Shown one piece after another: positions 14,267 to 20,807 of a stretch of 20,807 nucleotides of DNA. A program made the translations under genes and the position numbers. The notes under the pieces were generated by a model. That model had not been told where the DNA came from. It saw only the letters and a list, made by a program, of their open reading frames with translations, and did no database searches. The stretch is taken from assembly GCA_947626205.1 (NCBI GenBank), contig CANQRO010000015.1:1-20807 (forward strand), read 5' to 3'. The stretch comes from an uncultured Clostridia bacterium (lineage in GTDB: Bacteria > Bacillota > Clostridia > TANB77 > CAG-508). Each line of letters begins with the position of its first letter. Position 1 is the stretch's first letter.

Positions 14267-14914
14267 TTAACAATATCTTATACATAATTCTAGTAAATTT
14301 GTTGATACATATACCTCAATAAATGCTGATATTTCCAGCAAAAATAATAAGATTAGCGAAAAAATAGTATGTCTTGTTATTTCTAGTTTTATGTTTTCTC
14401 TCCTCTTGTCCTTTACAATTGAACTATATAATTTAATTCCACTAACTGCTAATGCTAAAATACATGGAATTAAAATTATATTATGTGCTAGTAAAGCCGT
14501 TAATGAAAACAAGATTCCCTTACCTATTCCAAGTGATGCAATTATTGAAGAAACAGTATAACCAAAACAAAAACCTCTATATATTACTATTCCATATACA
14601 ATTGGTATACCAATAACAGTAGAACCCATAAACCAGAATATAAAAGTTAAAATTAAATTAGAAATCAGAGTGTTTTGTAATAATTGTACTCTATCTATTT
14701 TTGTATCTGTTTTAATATTTTCTATAAATTCATTTATATATGTAACAATTTCATTTATTTGCGAACTTGAAGCATTATTTACAAATATAATTCCAAATAT
14801 TAATCCTATTAAAAAAAGAATTAATACAATTAAATATTCTTTCAGATTATTTTTAATATGCGTATATAAAATTTCTTTTAGTCTACTAGTTTTATTTTTT
14901 CCTATGTTCCTCAA
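14267..14914 (-). CDS. spoIIM: stage II sporulation protein M
   Basis: The 215-residue protein has the SpoIIM layout: a basic cytoplasmic start, a first helix (YLIVLILFLIGLIFGIIFVN), an extracellular stretch, and three or four further helices in the second half. These include ILTFIFWFMGSTVIGIPIVY, YRGFCFGYTVSSIIASLGIG and LAHNIILIPCILALAVSGIK, which are the conserved SpoIIM blocks. In endospore formers SpoIIM acts with SpoIID and SpoIIP in peptidoglycan remodelling during engulfment. It begins with TTG at 14914, preceded by AGGAGGT with a 6-base spacer. Its presence suggests the lineage sporulates or recently did, though spoIIM homologues also persist in non-spore-formers. Confidence 0.9.
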   Translation of the reverse strand: MRNIGKNKTSRLKEILYTHIKNNLKEYLIVLILFLIGLIFGIIFVNNASSSQINEIVTYINEFIENIKTDTKIDRVQLLQNTLISNLILTFIFWFMGSTVIGIPIVYGIVIYRGFCFGYTVSSIIASLGIGKGILFSLTALLAHNIILIPCILALAVSGIKLYSSIVKDKRRENIKLEITRHTIFSLILLFLLEISAFIEVYVSTNLLELCIRYC

Positions 14915-15031
14915 CTTATTACCTCCTATAAGTATTTTAAATTCAGTAGTTTATAATTTTATAAAACCACTTTTATTTTATACATAATGTGTATGTAATA
15001 AATTGATTTTTAGAACTTTTATATTTTTATA

Positions 15032-16237
15032 TTATGCTTTTGTAGTTACTTTACCATATACTCCTCCTCCGCCAGCTTCAATAGATAATTTTCCATCTCG
15101 TGCAAGTAAAATTAAATTTGCTACTTTTTCTCCAACTACTGCTTCTATATCATCCTTTGATAATTTGTGAAGAATTGTCATTTCAGTATCGAAATGATTT
15201 AATAATTTATCAATTGTTTTAGAACCTAATCCTGGAATAAATGTTAGCGGAACTTGATATACATAAGGCGGTCTAAACCTTGGACTAATAGTTTTTTCTT
15301 TATCTTTAATTATTTCTATTCTATCATACACTCCCATAGTAATATTTTTACTATCACAATATGGACATGTAGTAACAGGTGCTTCTCCTTCAATATTTTT
15401 TTCACAAGTTTCGCAATACGTTCTATGATATTTTCCAAGTTTCGGATCAAGTCCATAATTACAAACTATTTTTCTTCCATCTTCATTTTTTAGTACTTTA
15501 AGTAATTCCTTAAAACTAATTTTTTCTAATAACATCTTATTATATTCTCTTGCTATTTTAGGAAGAGAATGTGCATCTGAATTTGTTAGAAAAGTTTTTG
15601 TTTCTAGTTCTGAAATTTTATCTGCCAAAAAAGTATCGGCACTTAACCCTAATTCTATTGCTGGAATATCCTTATATTTTTCTTTAAAAATTCTTTCTAA
15701 GCGACTTGTACAATTACCATAAAAGCTTTTGTGAGGTGTAAATGCATGTGCTGGAATTAATATACCATTATACTTTTTAACAATATCTATTAATTCGTAT
15801 GCTGAAATATTAGCTCTCTGCGAACTTAATGTAATATTTCCAATATGATTTTTCATTTCATTTGAAAAAGCTTTTATATCTTTTAAAGTAGGAAAATAGC
15901 ATAAATTATGTGCACTTCCTGTTTTTCCATCTTCATTTACTTCTGATGTTTCAATTTCGCTTCCTAATATAATACAAACCTTATTTTTATAAATAATTCC
16001 TCCATCTTCTATTTCGTATGCTTCTCCATTTTTAAGAAACTCTTCTATATCTTCTATTACATATGGAGATGCACAATCTATAATTCCTACTATATTAATT
16101 CCTTTTCTTTCTACACATTCTTTGGCTATATTTTCAAAGTTTAGACTTCTAGCAGCAGTTATTTTTATTGGTTTATTTGTTTTACTTCTTCCAATGTGTA
16201 CATGTAAATCTGCAAATACTTCATACATTTTTTTCAC
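15032..16237 (-). CDS. EndoQ-type DNA repair endonuclease (PHP domain)
   Basis: The 401-residue protein starts with the PHP metal motif DLHVHIGRSK and keeps others: DCASPYV, LIPAHAFTPH and TNSDAHSLP. A zinc ribbon follows (YCETCEKN and TTCPYCDSKN, two CxxC pairs) at about residues 275-310. The C-terminal part has a helix-hairpin-helix (FIPGLGSKTIDKLLNHFD) for DNA binding. This order matches endonuclease Q, which cuts 5' to deoxyinosine, uracil and abasic sites, first described from archaea and found in some Bacillus. The functional assignment rests on the domain order. Start: ATG at 16237 after AGGAG. It is a single gene after a terminator-like hairpin and spoIIM follows it. Confidence 0.85.
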   Translation of the reverse strand: MKKMYEVFADLHVHIGRSKTNKPIKITAARSLNFENIAKECVERKGINIVGIIDCASPYVIEDIEEFLKNGEAYEIEDGGIIYKNKVCIILGSEIETSEVNEDGKTGSAHNLCYFPTLKDIKAFSNEMKNHIGNITLSSQRANISAYELIDIVKKYNGILIPAHAFTPHKSFYGNCTSRLERIFKEKYKDIPAIELGLSADTFLADKISELETKTFLTNSDAHSLPKIAREYNKMLLEKISFKELLKVLKNEDGRKIVCNYGLDPKLGKYHRTYCETCEKNIEGEAPVTTCPYCDSKNITMGVYDRIEIIKDKEKTISPRFRPPYVYQVPLTFIPGLGSKTIDKLLNHFDTEMTILHKLSKDDIEAVVGEKVANLILLARDGKLSIEAGGGGVYGKVTTKA

Positions 16238-16279
16238 TCCTATACTATATTATTTAATAATTTTGATATTACATAAAAT

Positions 16280-16304
16280 AGAGGATTACTTTTTATAATC
16301 CTCT
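16280..16304 (-). terminator. hairpin after the 82-residue gene
   Basis: AGAGGATTA and TAATCCTCT form a perfect 9-bp stem with a 7-base loop 27 bases after the stop at 16331. The following minus-strand sequence is T-rich but not a long run, so termination is moderately supported. Confidence 0.55.
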
Positions 16305-16330
16305 TTTCCTTTGTTTAACAATAAAGATAT

Positions 16331-16579
16331 TCATCTATCTAATTCTTCATCGTTTTTTTTATTGTTTATATCTTTAGATCTTTCGTTTTTTAAATTTACT
16401 TTTTCAACATCTAAATTGCCATCTTCTAAATGAACTGTAGTAATATCTCTTGCATCTCTATTAAAATCCTCTTGAGCACACTCTATGCCTTCTCTTACCT
16501 GCTTTGGATCTAATTTATTAAATACTCTTGCTTTTTTAGAAATCTTTCCATAATATGTATTTAAATCTAATCCACTCAT
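16331..16579 (-). CDS. unknown small hydrophilic protein, 82 residues
   Basis: I do not recognise this protein. It starts MSGLDLNTYYGKISKKARVF, then KLDPKQVREGIECAQEDFNR, and ends with a very polar Lys, Asn, Asp and Glu tail. No membrane helix, cysteine pair or known motif is seen. The GGAGG site ahead of the ATG is excellent. It lies 14 bases after the HD-like gene, so the two genes are probably cotranscribed and could work together. Confidence 0.75.
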   Translation of the reverse strand: MSGLDLNTYYGKISKKARVFNKLDPKQVREGIECAQEDFNRDARDITTVHLEDGNLDVEKVNLKNERSKDINNKKNDEELDR

Positions 16580-16593
16580 AATTTTCCTCCAAT

Positions 16594-17136
16594 CTATGCA
16601 CTAATTTCTTCTGTTACACGCACAAACTCTATAAATTTTTCTAGATATCTATTAGGCTTGTCTTTCATATTTCTGAACTCTAATAATACCAATGCTTCAT
16701 CAACTGGAAAGCCTCTTCTTTCAGGTCTATTTAGTAGCATACCTCCAAAATTATCTACTAATTCTAGAATATCACTTTCTTTTTCTCTTGGTGAACTACC
16801 TGAATATCTATTTACTTCTTCACATATTTTACAAAATCTTTTATCAAATCCTAAAGTAGCTAAATACTCAGCGCCTTCCTTTGCATATGATTTTATCCTT
16901 GATAAATCTTGAGGGTCATCAGATTTTTTGCAAGAACATAATAAACAAGCGGTCAAAACAATATTCGAATCTACATCTGTAATTTTCATATCTTCTAAAA
17001 ACATTCTTGCAAGTTCTGTTTTAAAAATAACAGTATTATCAAAGAAAATATTTTCCCTCTTTTTTAGGTAATATACAATTTCCATCTTTTTTATATAGTC
17101 TTTTTCAGACAAAATATAATCTGCAAATGTTTCCAT
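16594..17136 (-). CDS. unknown helical protein, possible degenerate HD-like fold
   Basis: The 180-residue protein is almost entirely helical. Part of it, VLTACLLCSCKKSDDPQDL then YAKEGAEYLATLGFDKRFCK and ILELVDNFGGMLL, has the pattern of an HD-domain hydrolase: a helix where the HD pair usually stands, a second helix that follows it, and a late Asp. The metal-binding His residues are absent (CSCKK in place of the HD pair), so hydrolase activity is not expected. This resemblance is weak and inferred by eye. The start at 17136 is chosen for GGGGAG five bases upstream; an open frame to 17247 runs into a hairpin and has no site. It pairs with the 82-residue gene. Confidence 0.65.
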   Translation of the reverse strand: METFADYILSEKDYIKKMEIVYYLKKRENIFFDNTVIFKTELARMFLEDMKITDVDSNIVLTACLLCSCKKSDDPQDLSRIKSYAKEGAEYLATLGFDKRFCKICEEVNRYSGSSPREKESDILELVDNFGGMLLNRPERRGFPVDEALVLLEFRNMKDKPNRYLEKFIEFVRVTEEISA

Positions 17137-17194
17137 ACTTTCTCCCCTCATATTTTGGTCATTTGTATCTATATTTAGCAATTTTATTATATGA

Positions 17195-17260
17195 TAAAAA
17201 AATGTATAATTCAACAATGTCATAAAAATGTTATATTTTTGTAACATTGTTGAATTATAC
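17195..17260 (-). terminator. large hairpin after coaE, with T-run
   Basis: Arms GTATAATTCAACAATGT (17204-17220) and its exact complement (17244-17260) pair over 17 bp. The inside continues to pair over about nine more positions with one mismatch and two G-T pairs, leaving a 3-base loop. On the minus strand it is followed by seven T (17203-17195), so it works as the terminator of coaE. The stem is unusually long for this window. Confidence 0.7.
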
Positions 17261-17338
17261 TGTTATCTCTATATTTAATATTAATTAAAATGTTTAAATT
17301 CATATAATAGTTTAATTTATTAATACATATAAATTAGC

Positions 17339-17920
17339 CTATTTTAATGGTATTATAGCCAGCTTTGCTTTTAAATTTTCAATATCTGAATTATTTTCTA
17401 TAACATAATCTGAATTTTTAATAATAAAGTCATTATTCTTTTGGATACTTAATCTATTTAATGCTTCTTTTTCAGATATATTATCCCTTTTACAAATTCT
17501 TTTTACTTTTAATTCATCTTCTGCAATAACTCCTATTACGAAGTCACATATTTTATCTAATTCACTTTCGAATAGTAATGGTGCATCTATTACTATTAAT
17601 TCATTTTGATTTACCTCGCGAATATTATTCTTAATTTCATCAACTACATATATGAAAGTAATCTCGTTTAGTTTATTTCTTTTTTCATTACTTGTATAAA
17701 TTAATTCTGCTAATTTCTTCCTTTTTAGTTCTCCAACTTCATCAATTATTTCAGTACCAAAATTATTTACAATTTCTTTTAAATACATCGTTCCATTTTT
17801 AGATAGTTTTTTTGCTATACTGTCTGCATCTATAATATATGCATTATAATCTTCTTTCAATATATTAGATAAGCTTGTTTTACCTGAGCCTGAACTTCCT
17901 GTAACACCAACTACTTTCAT
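17339..17920 (-). CDS. coaE: dephospho-CoA kinase
   Basis: The 193-residue enzyme phosphorylates dephospho-CoA at the 3' hydroxyl, the last step of coenzyme A synthesis. The P-loop GSSGSGKTS is at residues 8-16, followed by the DADSIAKKL segment that binds CoA, then IVIDAPLLFES and a late lid region with KRDNISEKEALNRLSIQ. Length is normal. Its own ATG has no good ribosome-binding site. An 11-codon open frame (17923-17955) with AAGGGGG stops two bases before it, so translation may depend on coupling. It lies downstream of rnhA and ends in the large hairpin. Confidence 0.93.
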   Translation of the reverse strand: MKVVGVTGSSGSGKTSLSNILKEDYNAYIIDADSIAKKLSKNGTMYLKEIVNNFGTEIIDEVGELKRKKLAELIYTSNEKRNKLNEITFIYVVDEIKNNIREVNQNELIVIDAPLLFESELDKICDFVIGVIAEDELKVKRICKRDNISEKEALNRLSIQKNNDFIIKNSDYVIENNSDIENLKAKLAIIPLK

Positions 17921-17922
17921 AA

Positions 17923-17955
17923 TTAATATTTTATGCTAATTTTAAAAATTAACAT
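17923..17955 (-). CDS. 11-codon leader ORF directly before coaE
   Basis: The ATG at 17955 directly follows AAGGGGGAT and opens 10 codons (MLIFKISIKY) before TAA; coaE begins two bases later. coaE has no site of its own, so ribosomes ending here could reinitiate. The peptide is short and unrecognised, and its ribosome-binding spacing is very tight, so a chance arrangement is possible. Confidence 0.4.
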   Translation of the reverse strand: MLIFKISIKY

Positions 17956-17976
17956 ATCCCCCTTATTTAAAACATA

Positions 17977-18000
17977 TTTAGGTTTTAAAGGTTACCTAAA
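17977..18000. repeat. short inverted repeat after rnhA
   Basis: TTTAGGT and ACCTAAA are seven-base arms around a 10-base loop, 26 bases after the rnhA stop. It could be a weak terminator for rnhA; no long T-run follows. Confidence 0.4.
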
Positions 18001-18025
18001 ACTTTAATAATATTATTAAATTCTT

Positions 18026-18463
18026 CTATTGCAATTTTAGAATAGCTTGTCTTGCTAATTCATCACATCTATTATTATATTCATTATTACTATGTCCTTT
18101 TACTTTTATAAAAGTTATTTCGTGTTGCTTTGTAAAATCATATAGTTCTTGCCAAAGTTCCTTATTTTTTACAGGTTCTTTTTCAGCATTTTTCCATCCA
18201 TTCTTAACCCAACCATATATCCACTTTTGGTTAAAAGCATTTACTACATAAGCACTATCACTATATATATTAACTTTACATTTATATTTTAGTAACTTTA
18301 AAGCTTCTATTACAGCTGTTAGTTCCATAACATTATTTGTAGTTTCTTTTTTTCCTCCTGAAATTTCTTTTTTTATATTCTTGTACATTAAAATACTTCC
18401 CCATCCGCCTGGGCCTGGGTTTCCAGAGCATGCACCATCTGTATAAATTGTAATATCTTCCAT
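18026..18463 (-). CDS. rnhA: ribonuclease HI
   Basis: The 145-residue enzyme cleaves RNA in RNA-DNA hybrids, for example R-loops and primer remnants. The four carboxylates of the DEDD centre are visible at Asp9 (YTDGACSGNPGPGGWG), Glu47 (VMELTAV), Asp69 (YSDSAYVV) and Asp134 (RCDELARQ), with His124 in VKGHSNN; these match the numbering of the E. coli enzyme almost exactly. The handle region with GWVKNGWKN is present, as in E. coli. The ATG at 18463 follows GGAGG; a TTG four codons upstream overlaps that site and is rejected. It is divergent from tmcAL, 108 bases apart. Confidence 0.96.
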   Translation of the reverse strand: MEDITIYTDGACSGNPGPGGWGSILMYKNIKKEISGGKKETTNNVMELTAVIEALKLLKYKCKVNIYSDSAYVVNAFNQKWIYGWVKNGWKNAEKEPVKNKELWQELYDFTKQHEITFIKVKGHSNNEYNNRCDELARQAILKLQ

Positions 18464-18500
18464 AATTTCCTCCAAAATTTTATCTATTTCTACATAATAT

Positions 18501-18529
18501 TTGAAAAATATTATTTTTTATGATATTAT
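18501..18529 (+). promoter_or_regulatory. promoter of tmcAL
   Basis: TTGAAA (18501-18506) and TATTAT (18524-18529) are 17 bases apart, 42 bases ahead of the start codon, in the divergent gap with rnhA. Confidence 0.65.
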
Positions 18530-18571
18530 ATCAATAAATGTTTTTAGTTTGCAAGATAGGAGAATAAAGTT

Positions 18572-19804
18572 ATGAATAAAGTATTAGGAATTATTGCCGA
18601 ATACAATCCATTTCACAATGGGCACTCATTTCATATTAATGAATCAAAAAAAGCGGTACAAGCAAACTACACCATTGCTATTATTTCAGGAAACTTTACT
18701 GAACGTGGTGATACCTCTTTAGTAGATAAATGGTCTAAAGCAAAAATGGCTTTACAAAATGGTGTTGATCTTGTAGTTGAATTGCCTGTAATTTATAGTA
18801 TTTCTAGTGCAGAAAATTTTGCAAGAGGTGCAATTAAGCTTTTAAATTCTTTTAAAATTGTAGATTACCTTTCTTTTGGTAGTGAACTTTGTGATGTAAC
18901 TATTTTAAACGATTTTGCTAATATATTAGTAGCTGAACCAAAAGAATATGTATCTATCTTAAACCATGAATTGCAAAAGGGATTCTCGTATCCAAAAGCT
19001 AGAGAAAATGCACTTCTTATGTATTTAAATGATATTCGTAAATACGCAAACATTTTAACAAGTCCTAATAATATTTTAGCAATAGAATATTTAAAAGCAT
19101 TAAAAGAAGAACAAAGTTCTATTATTCCTGTTAGCATACGAAGAAACAAAGTAGATTATAATGATTTAAGAATTGTAGATGGCTTTGCTAGTGCTACTGC
19201 TATTAGAAAAATAGCTTTAACAAATGATGTATGGAGTCTTCGTCAAGCAATGCCAAAAACTTCTTTCGATATTATGTATGAATGTTTACGCTCTGGAAGA
19301 ACTGTTCCTAGTTTGTCAAAATTTGAACATGAAATAATATATAATTTAAGAAAAATGAGTCTTTTAGAAATAGCAGATTTACCGGATGTTACAGAAGGAT
19401 TGGAACATTCTATTAAAAATGCTGCTAATTCTTGTAACACTATAGATGAATTAATTAAAATGGTAAAAAGCAAGCGTTACACTGTTACTAGAATACAACG
19501 TATTTTACTTTACTGCCTACTTGGTATTACAAAAAAAGATATGCTTGCTTCTAAAAAATTAGATCCATATCTTCGTGTTTTAGGATTTAATGAAAAAGGA
19601 AAAGAACTATTATCTGGTATAGCTCATGCAAACCCAAAATTAGATATAATAAGTTCTCCTCGTAAATATTTGGATAAGTCAAACAACAAAATTTTAAAAG
19701 CTATGCTTGAAAAAGATATATTTGCAACAGATGTATACACTTTAGGTTACGATTATGATTCAGTTAGTAATTTAGATTTTACACACCCTATTGTTGAAAT
19801 TTAG
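18572..19804 (+). CDS. tmcAL: tRNA(Met) cytidine acetate ligase
   Basis: The 410-residue protein has the nucleotidyltransferase N-terminus with GIIAEYNPFHNGHSFHI, in which the HxGH motif is visible (His15 and His18), followed by IISGNFTERGDTSLVDKWSK and the family block LPVIYSISSAENFARGA. The enzyme (formerly YlbM) activates acetate with ATP to acetylate the wobble cytidine 34 of elongator tRNA-Met, a Firmicutes route that differs from E. coli TmcA. It keeps the AUA and AUG codons apart. C-terminal blocks such as RYTVTRIQRILLYCLLGI complete the family length. The start follows AGGAG. It is a single gene ending at the bidirectional terminator. Confidence 0.95.
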   Translation: MNKVLGIIAEYNPFHNGHSFHINESKKAVQANYTIAIISGNFTERGDTSLVDKWSKAKMALQNGVDLVVELPVIYSISSAENFARGAIKLLNSFKIVDYLSFGSELCDVTILNDFANILVAEPKEYVSILNHELQKGFSYPKARENALLMYLNDIRKYANILTSPNNILAIEYLKALKEEQSSIIPVSIRRNKVDYNDLRIVDGFASATAIRKIALTNDVWSLRQAMPKTSFDIMYECLRSGRTVPSLSKFEHEIIYNLRKMSLLEIADLPDVTEGLEHSIKNAANSCNTIDELIKMVKSKRYTVTRIQRILLYCLLGITKKDMLASKKLDPYLRVLGFNEKGKELLSGIAHANPKLDIISSPRKYLDKSNNKILKAMLEKDIFATDVYTLGYDYDSVSNLDFTHPIVEI

Positions 19805-19892
19805 ACTTAAAATAAGAATTATTTTTAAAGCAATTAAATTAGAGTAAAATACAATTTCAATTATAATTAATGCTCTAATAAAGTCATATACA

Positions 19893-19938
19893 AAAAGCAC
19901 ATAATTATTAAAATTATATTTAATAATCATGTGCTTTT
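19893..19938. terminator. bidirectional terminator between tmcAL and the surface-protein gene
   Basis: A 20-bp stem with one mismatch (AAAAGCACATAATTATTAAA with TTTAATAATCATGTGCTTTT) closes a 6-base loop. It has T-runs on both strands and lies between the convergent gene ends at 19804 and 19954. Confidence 0.88.
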
Positions 19939-19953
19939 ATTAATTTATATGTT

Positions 19954-20807
19954 TTATCTAATCAACACTGCACGAAGACCATTTCCAAAAGCGCTATAGC
20001 CATTAAAACGATTGAAGCAGAACACACCAGCATTTCTCGTAAATGACCATCCGCCTCCTCTACCTAAGAAAGGGTCGTCCTGTGCTATAAAGCAAGACCA
20101 ATCAGTAAACCAAGAAGTAGAAGAATTATTTCCGTCTTTAGAAGTTTCTCTGATTGCATCTCCAAATATTCTTTTATTTAATTCATAATTTTTTTTACTT
20201 AAACTATTTATATTTTCTGAAGTACCATTATAATCCAATGTATCATGAGGATATATCATAGTATATTTTGTAGATTTTCCATTTTCTGAAACTAAACTAT
20301 TTCCCCATGCTGTTAAGTTATTCCCATTTGCTATGTACCCTGCTGTCCTTTCCTGTAATCCTCCACTTAAATCATATATTCCATATATTGTTCCTGTTGA
20401 ACTCGCCTTTGTTCCTGTTTTTTGTTTCCATGTATATACTTCATTTGTTGGAGAATCTGCACTTGCATTTTTTAACTGCTTTACTTGAGCTTCTGTTAGA
20501 TTCTTTTCATCATTATCACTACTTCCATCTGTTAATCCTGTTACTGCATATACGCTTTCTATACCTGTTTTCCCCTCATTATTTGTTCTTGACTTTCCAC
20601 CACTATTGAGATTTATATTATTTATTGCTATATTTTCTCCATTTAATCCATATTTACTTTGACTTAAGTATGCTACTGCTCCCCATTCACTGTCTTTCAT
20701 TAAATGACTATCTGTTTCATTACTACTTAATCCATATGGGTTATTAGGTTTTACTAATTCTTTTCCTAATAGAAATGCATCACTATGATTTATGTAATTC
20801 ATAGTGA
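19954..20807 (-). CDS. C-terminal part of a pilin-like or surface protein with an FGE-sulfatase-like end
   Basis: The gene is open past the right edge, so its N-terminus is missing; the ATG at 20802 is probably internal. The visible 282 residues contain blocks of a family common in uncultured Clostridia: DSEWGAVAYLSQSKYGLNGE, YGIYDLSGGLQERTAGYIAN and a final block GRGGGWSFTRNAGVFCFNRF, then GYSAFGNGLRAVLIR. The last part resembles the C-type-lectin-like fold of formylglycine-generating enzymes, where RGGSW and GFR stand. In these Clostridia the domain is often found behind a prepilin-type N-terminal signal, so an extracellular appendage role is possible. The 3'-terminal 150 bases are about 44% GC against about 25-28% for the rest, an odd composition. 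The first half is rich in Asn, Ser, Gly and Thr. No catalytic residue for formylglycine formation is assigned. Confidence 0.75.
   Translation of the reverse strand, partial: TMNYINHSDAFLLGKELVKPNNPYGLSSNETDSHLMKDSEWGAVAYLSQSKYGLNGENIAINNINLNSGGKSRTNNEGKTGIESVYAVTGLTDGSSDNDEKNLTEAQVKQLKNASADSPTNEVYTWKQKTGTKASSTGTIYGIYDLSGGLQERTAGYIANGNNLTAWGNSLVSENGKSTKYTMIYPHDTLDYNGTSENINSLSKKNYELNKRIFGDAIRETSKDGNNSSTSWFTDWSCFIAQDDPFLGRGGGWSFTRNAGVFCFNRFNGYSAFGNGLRAVLIR

Noticed and set aside
14930..15010. A sporulation sigma-E type -10 (CATACACA) ahead of spoIIM
   Set aside because: The -10 differs from consensus, and no matching -35 is found 14-15 bases upstream, so the call would rest on function alone.
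629..20609. Plus-strand frames opposite minus-strand genes, such as 629-820, 1556-1789, 8556-8765, 15254-15493, 20307-20609
   Set aside because: They lie antisense to well-supported genes, lack ribosome-binding sites and show the composition of frame shadows.
1..20807. CRISPR arrays, insertion sequences or rRNA
   Set aside because: No regularly spaced repeats, transposase genes or rRNA-like sequence were found on either strand.

Overview
The window is about 25% GC, has strong AGGAGG-type ribosome-binding sites and carries a Firmicutes gene set: yicC-remA-rpoZ, spoIIM-xerD, coaE, greA, thyA-folA, rpmE, tmcAL. A spore-forming or recently spore-forming member of the Clostridia, probably an uncultured gut lineage, fits best. 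The assignment is inferred from gene content only. Nearly everything is on the minus strand; only the VanW-like gene and tmcAL are on the plus strand.

Layout from left to right. 1-3209: a surface-polysaccharide cluster with its own promoter, read right to left: GT4 glycosyltransferase, a frameshifted GT2, a second GT2, and the start of a multi-spanning membrane protein that looks like an O-antigen ligase or polymerase. 3282-3839: rpmE (L31) behind a 54-residue membrane protein and a consensus promoter. 3951-4604: VanW-domain protein. 4818-5490: greA, with a terminator and 18-bp tandem repeats behind it. 5496-6425: unknown protein. 6490-8059: thyA-folA operon. 8063-9063: unknown coiled-coil protein as a single-gene unit. 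9159-12171: operon of a membrane protein, yicC, remA, rpoZ, a cytidylate-kinase-like protein (frameshifted) and a TetR regulator. 12315-13068: rsmE (frameshifted). 13162-16237: xerD, spoIIM and an EndoQ-type endonuclease. 16280-17136: two unknown genes. 17204-18463: coaE and rnhA. 18501-19804: tmcAL. 19954 to the right edge: the C-terminal part of a surface protein with a formylglycine-generating-enzyme-like end.

The main discovery is a pattern linking three broken genes. Each is interrupted by one extra base. In all three the extra base is the C of an in-frame CGG codon, and skipping it makes the ribosome read GGN, a glycine that the family conserves. I searched every gene for CGG codons by eye. 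CGG is in frame only at these three places and is never used as an ordinary arginine codon among roughly 200 arginines. The coding sequence after each shift is intact and carries family motifs. This suggests that CGG has no efficient decoder in this organism and triggers +1 frameshifting onto the overlapping glycine codon. A systematic sequencing artefact is the main alternative.
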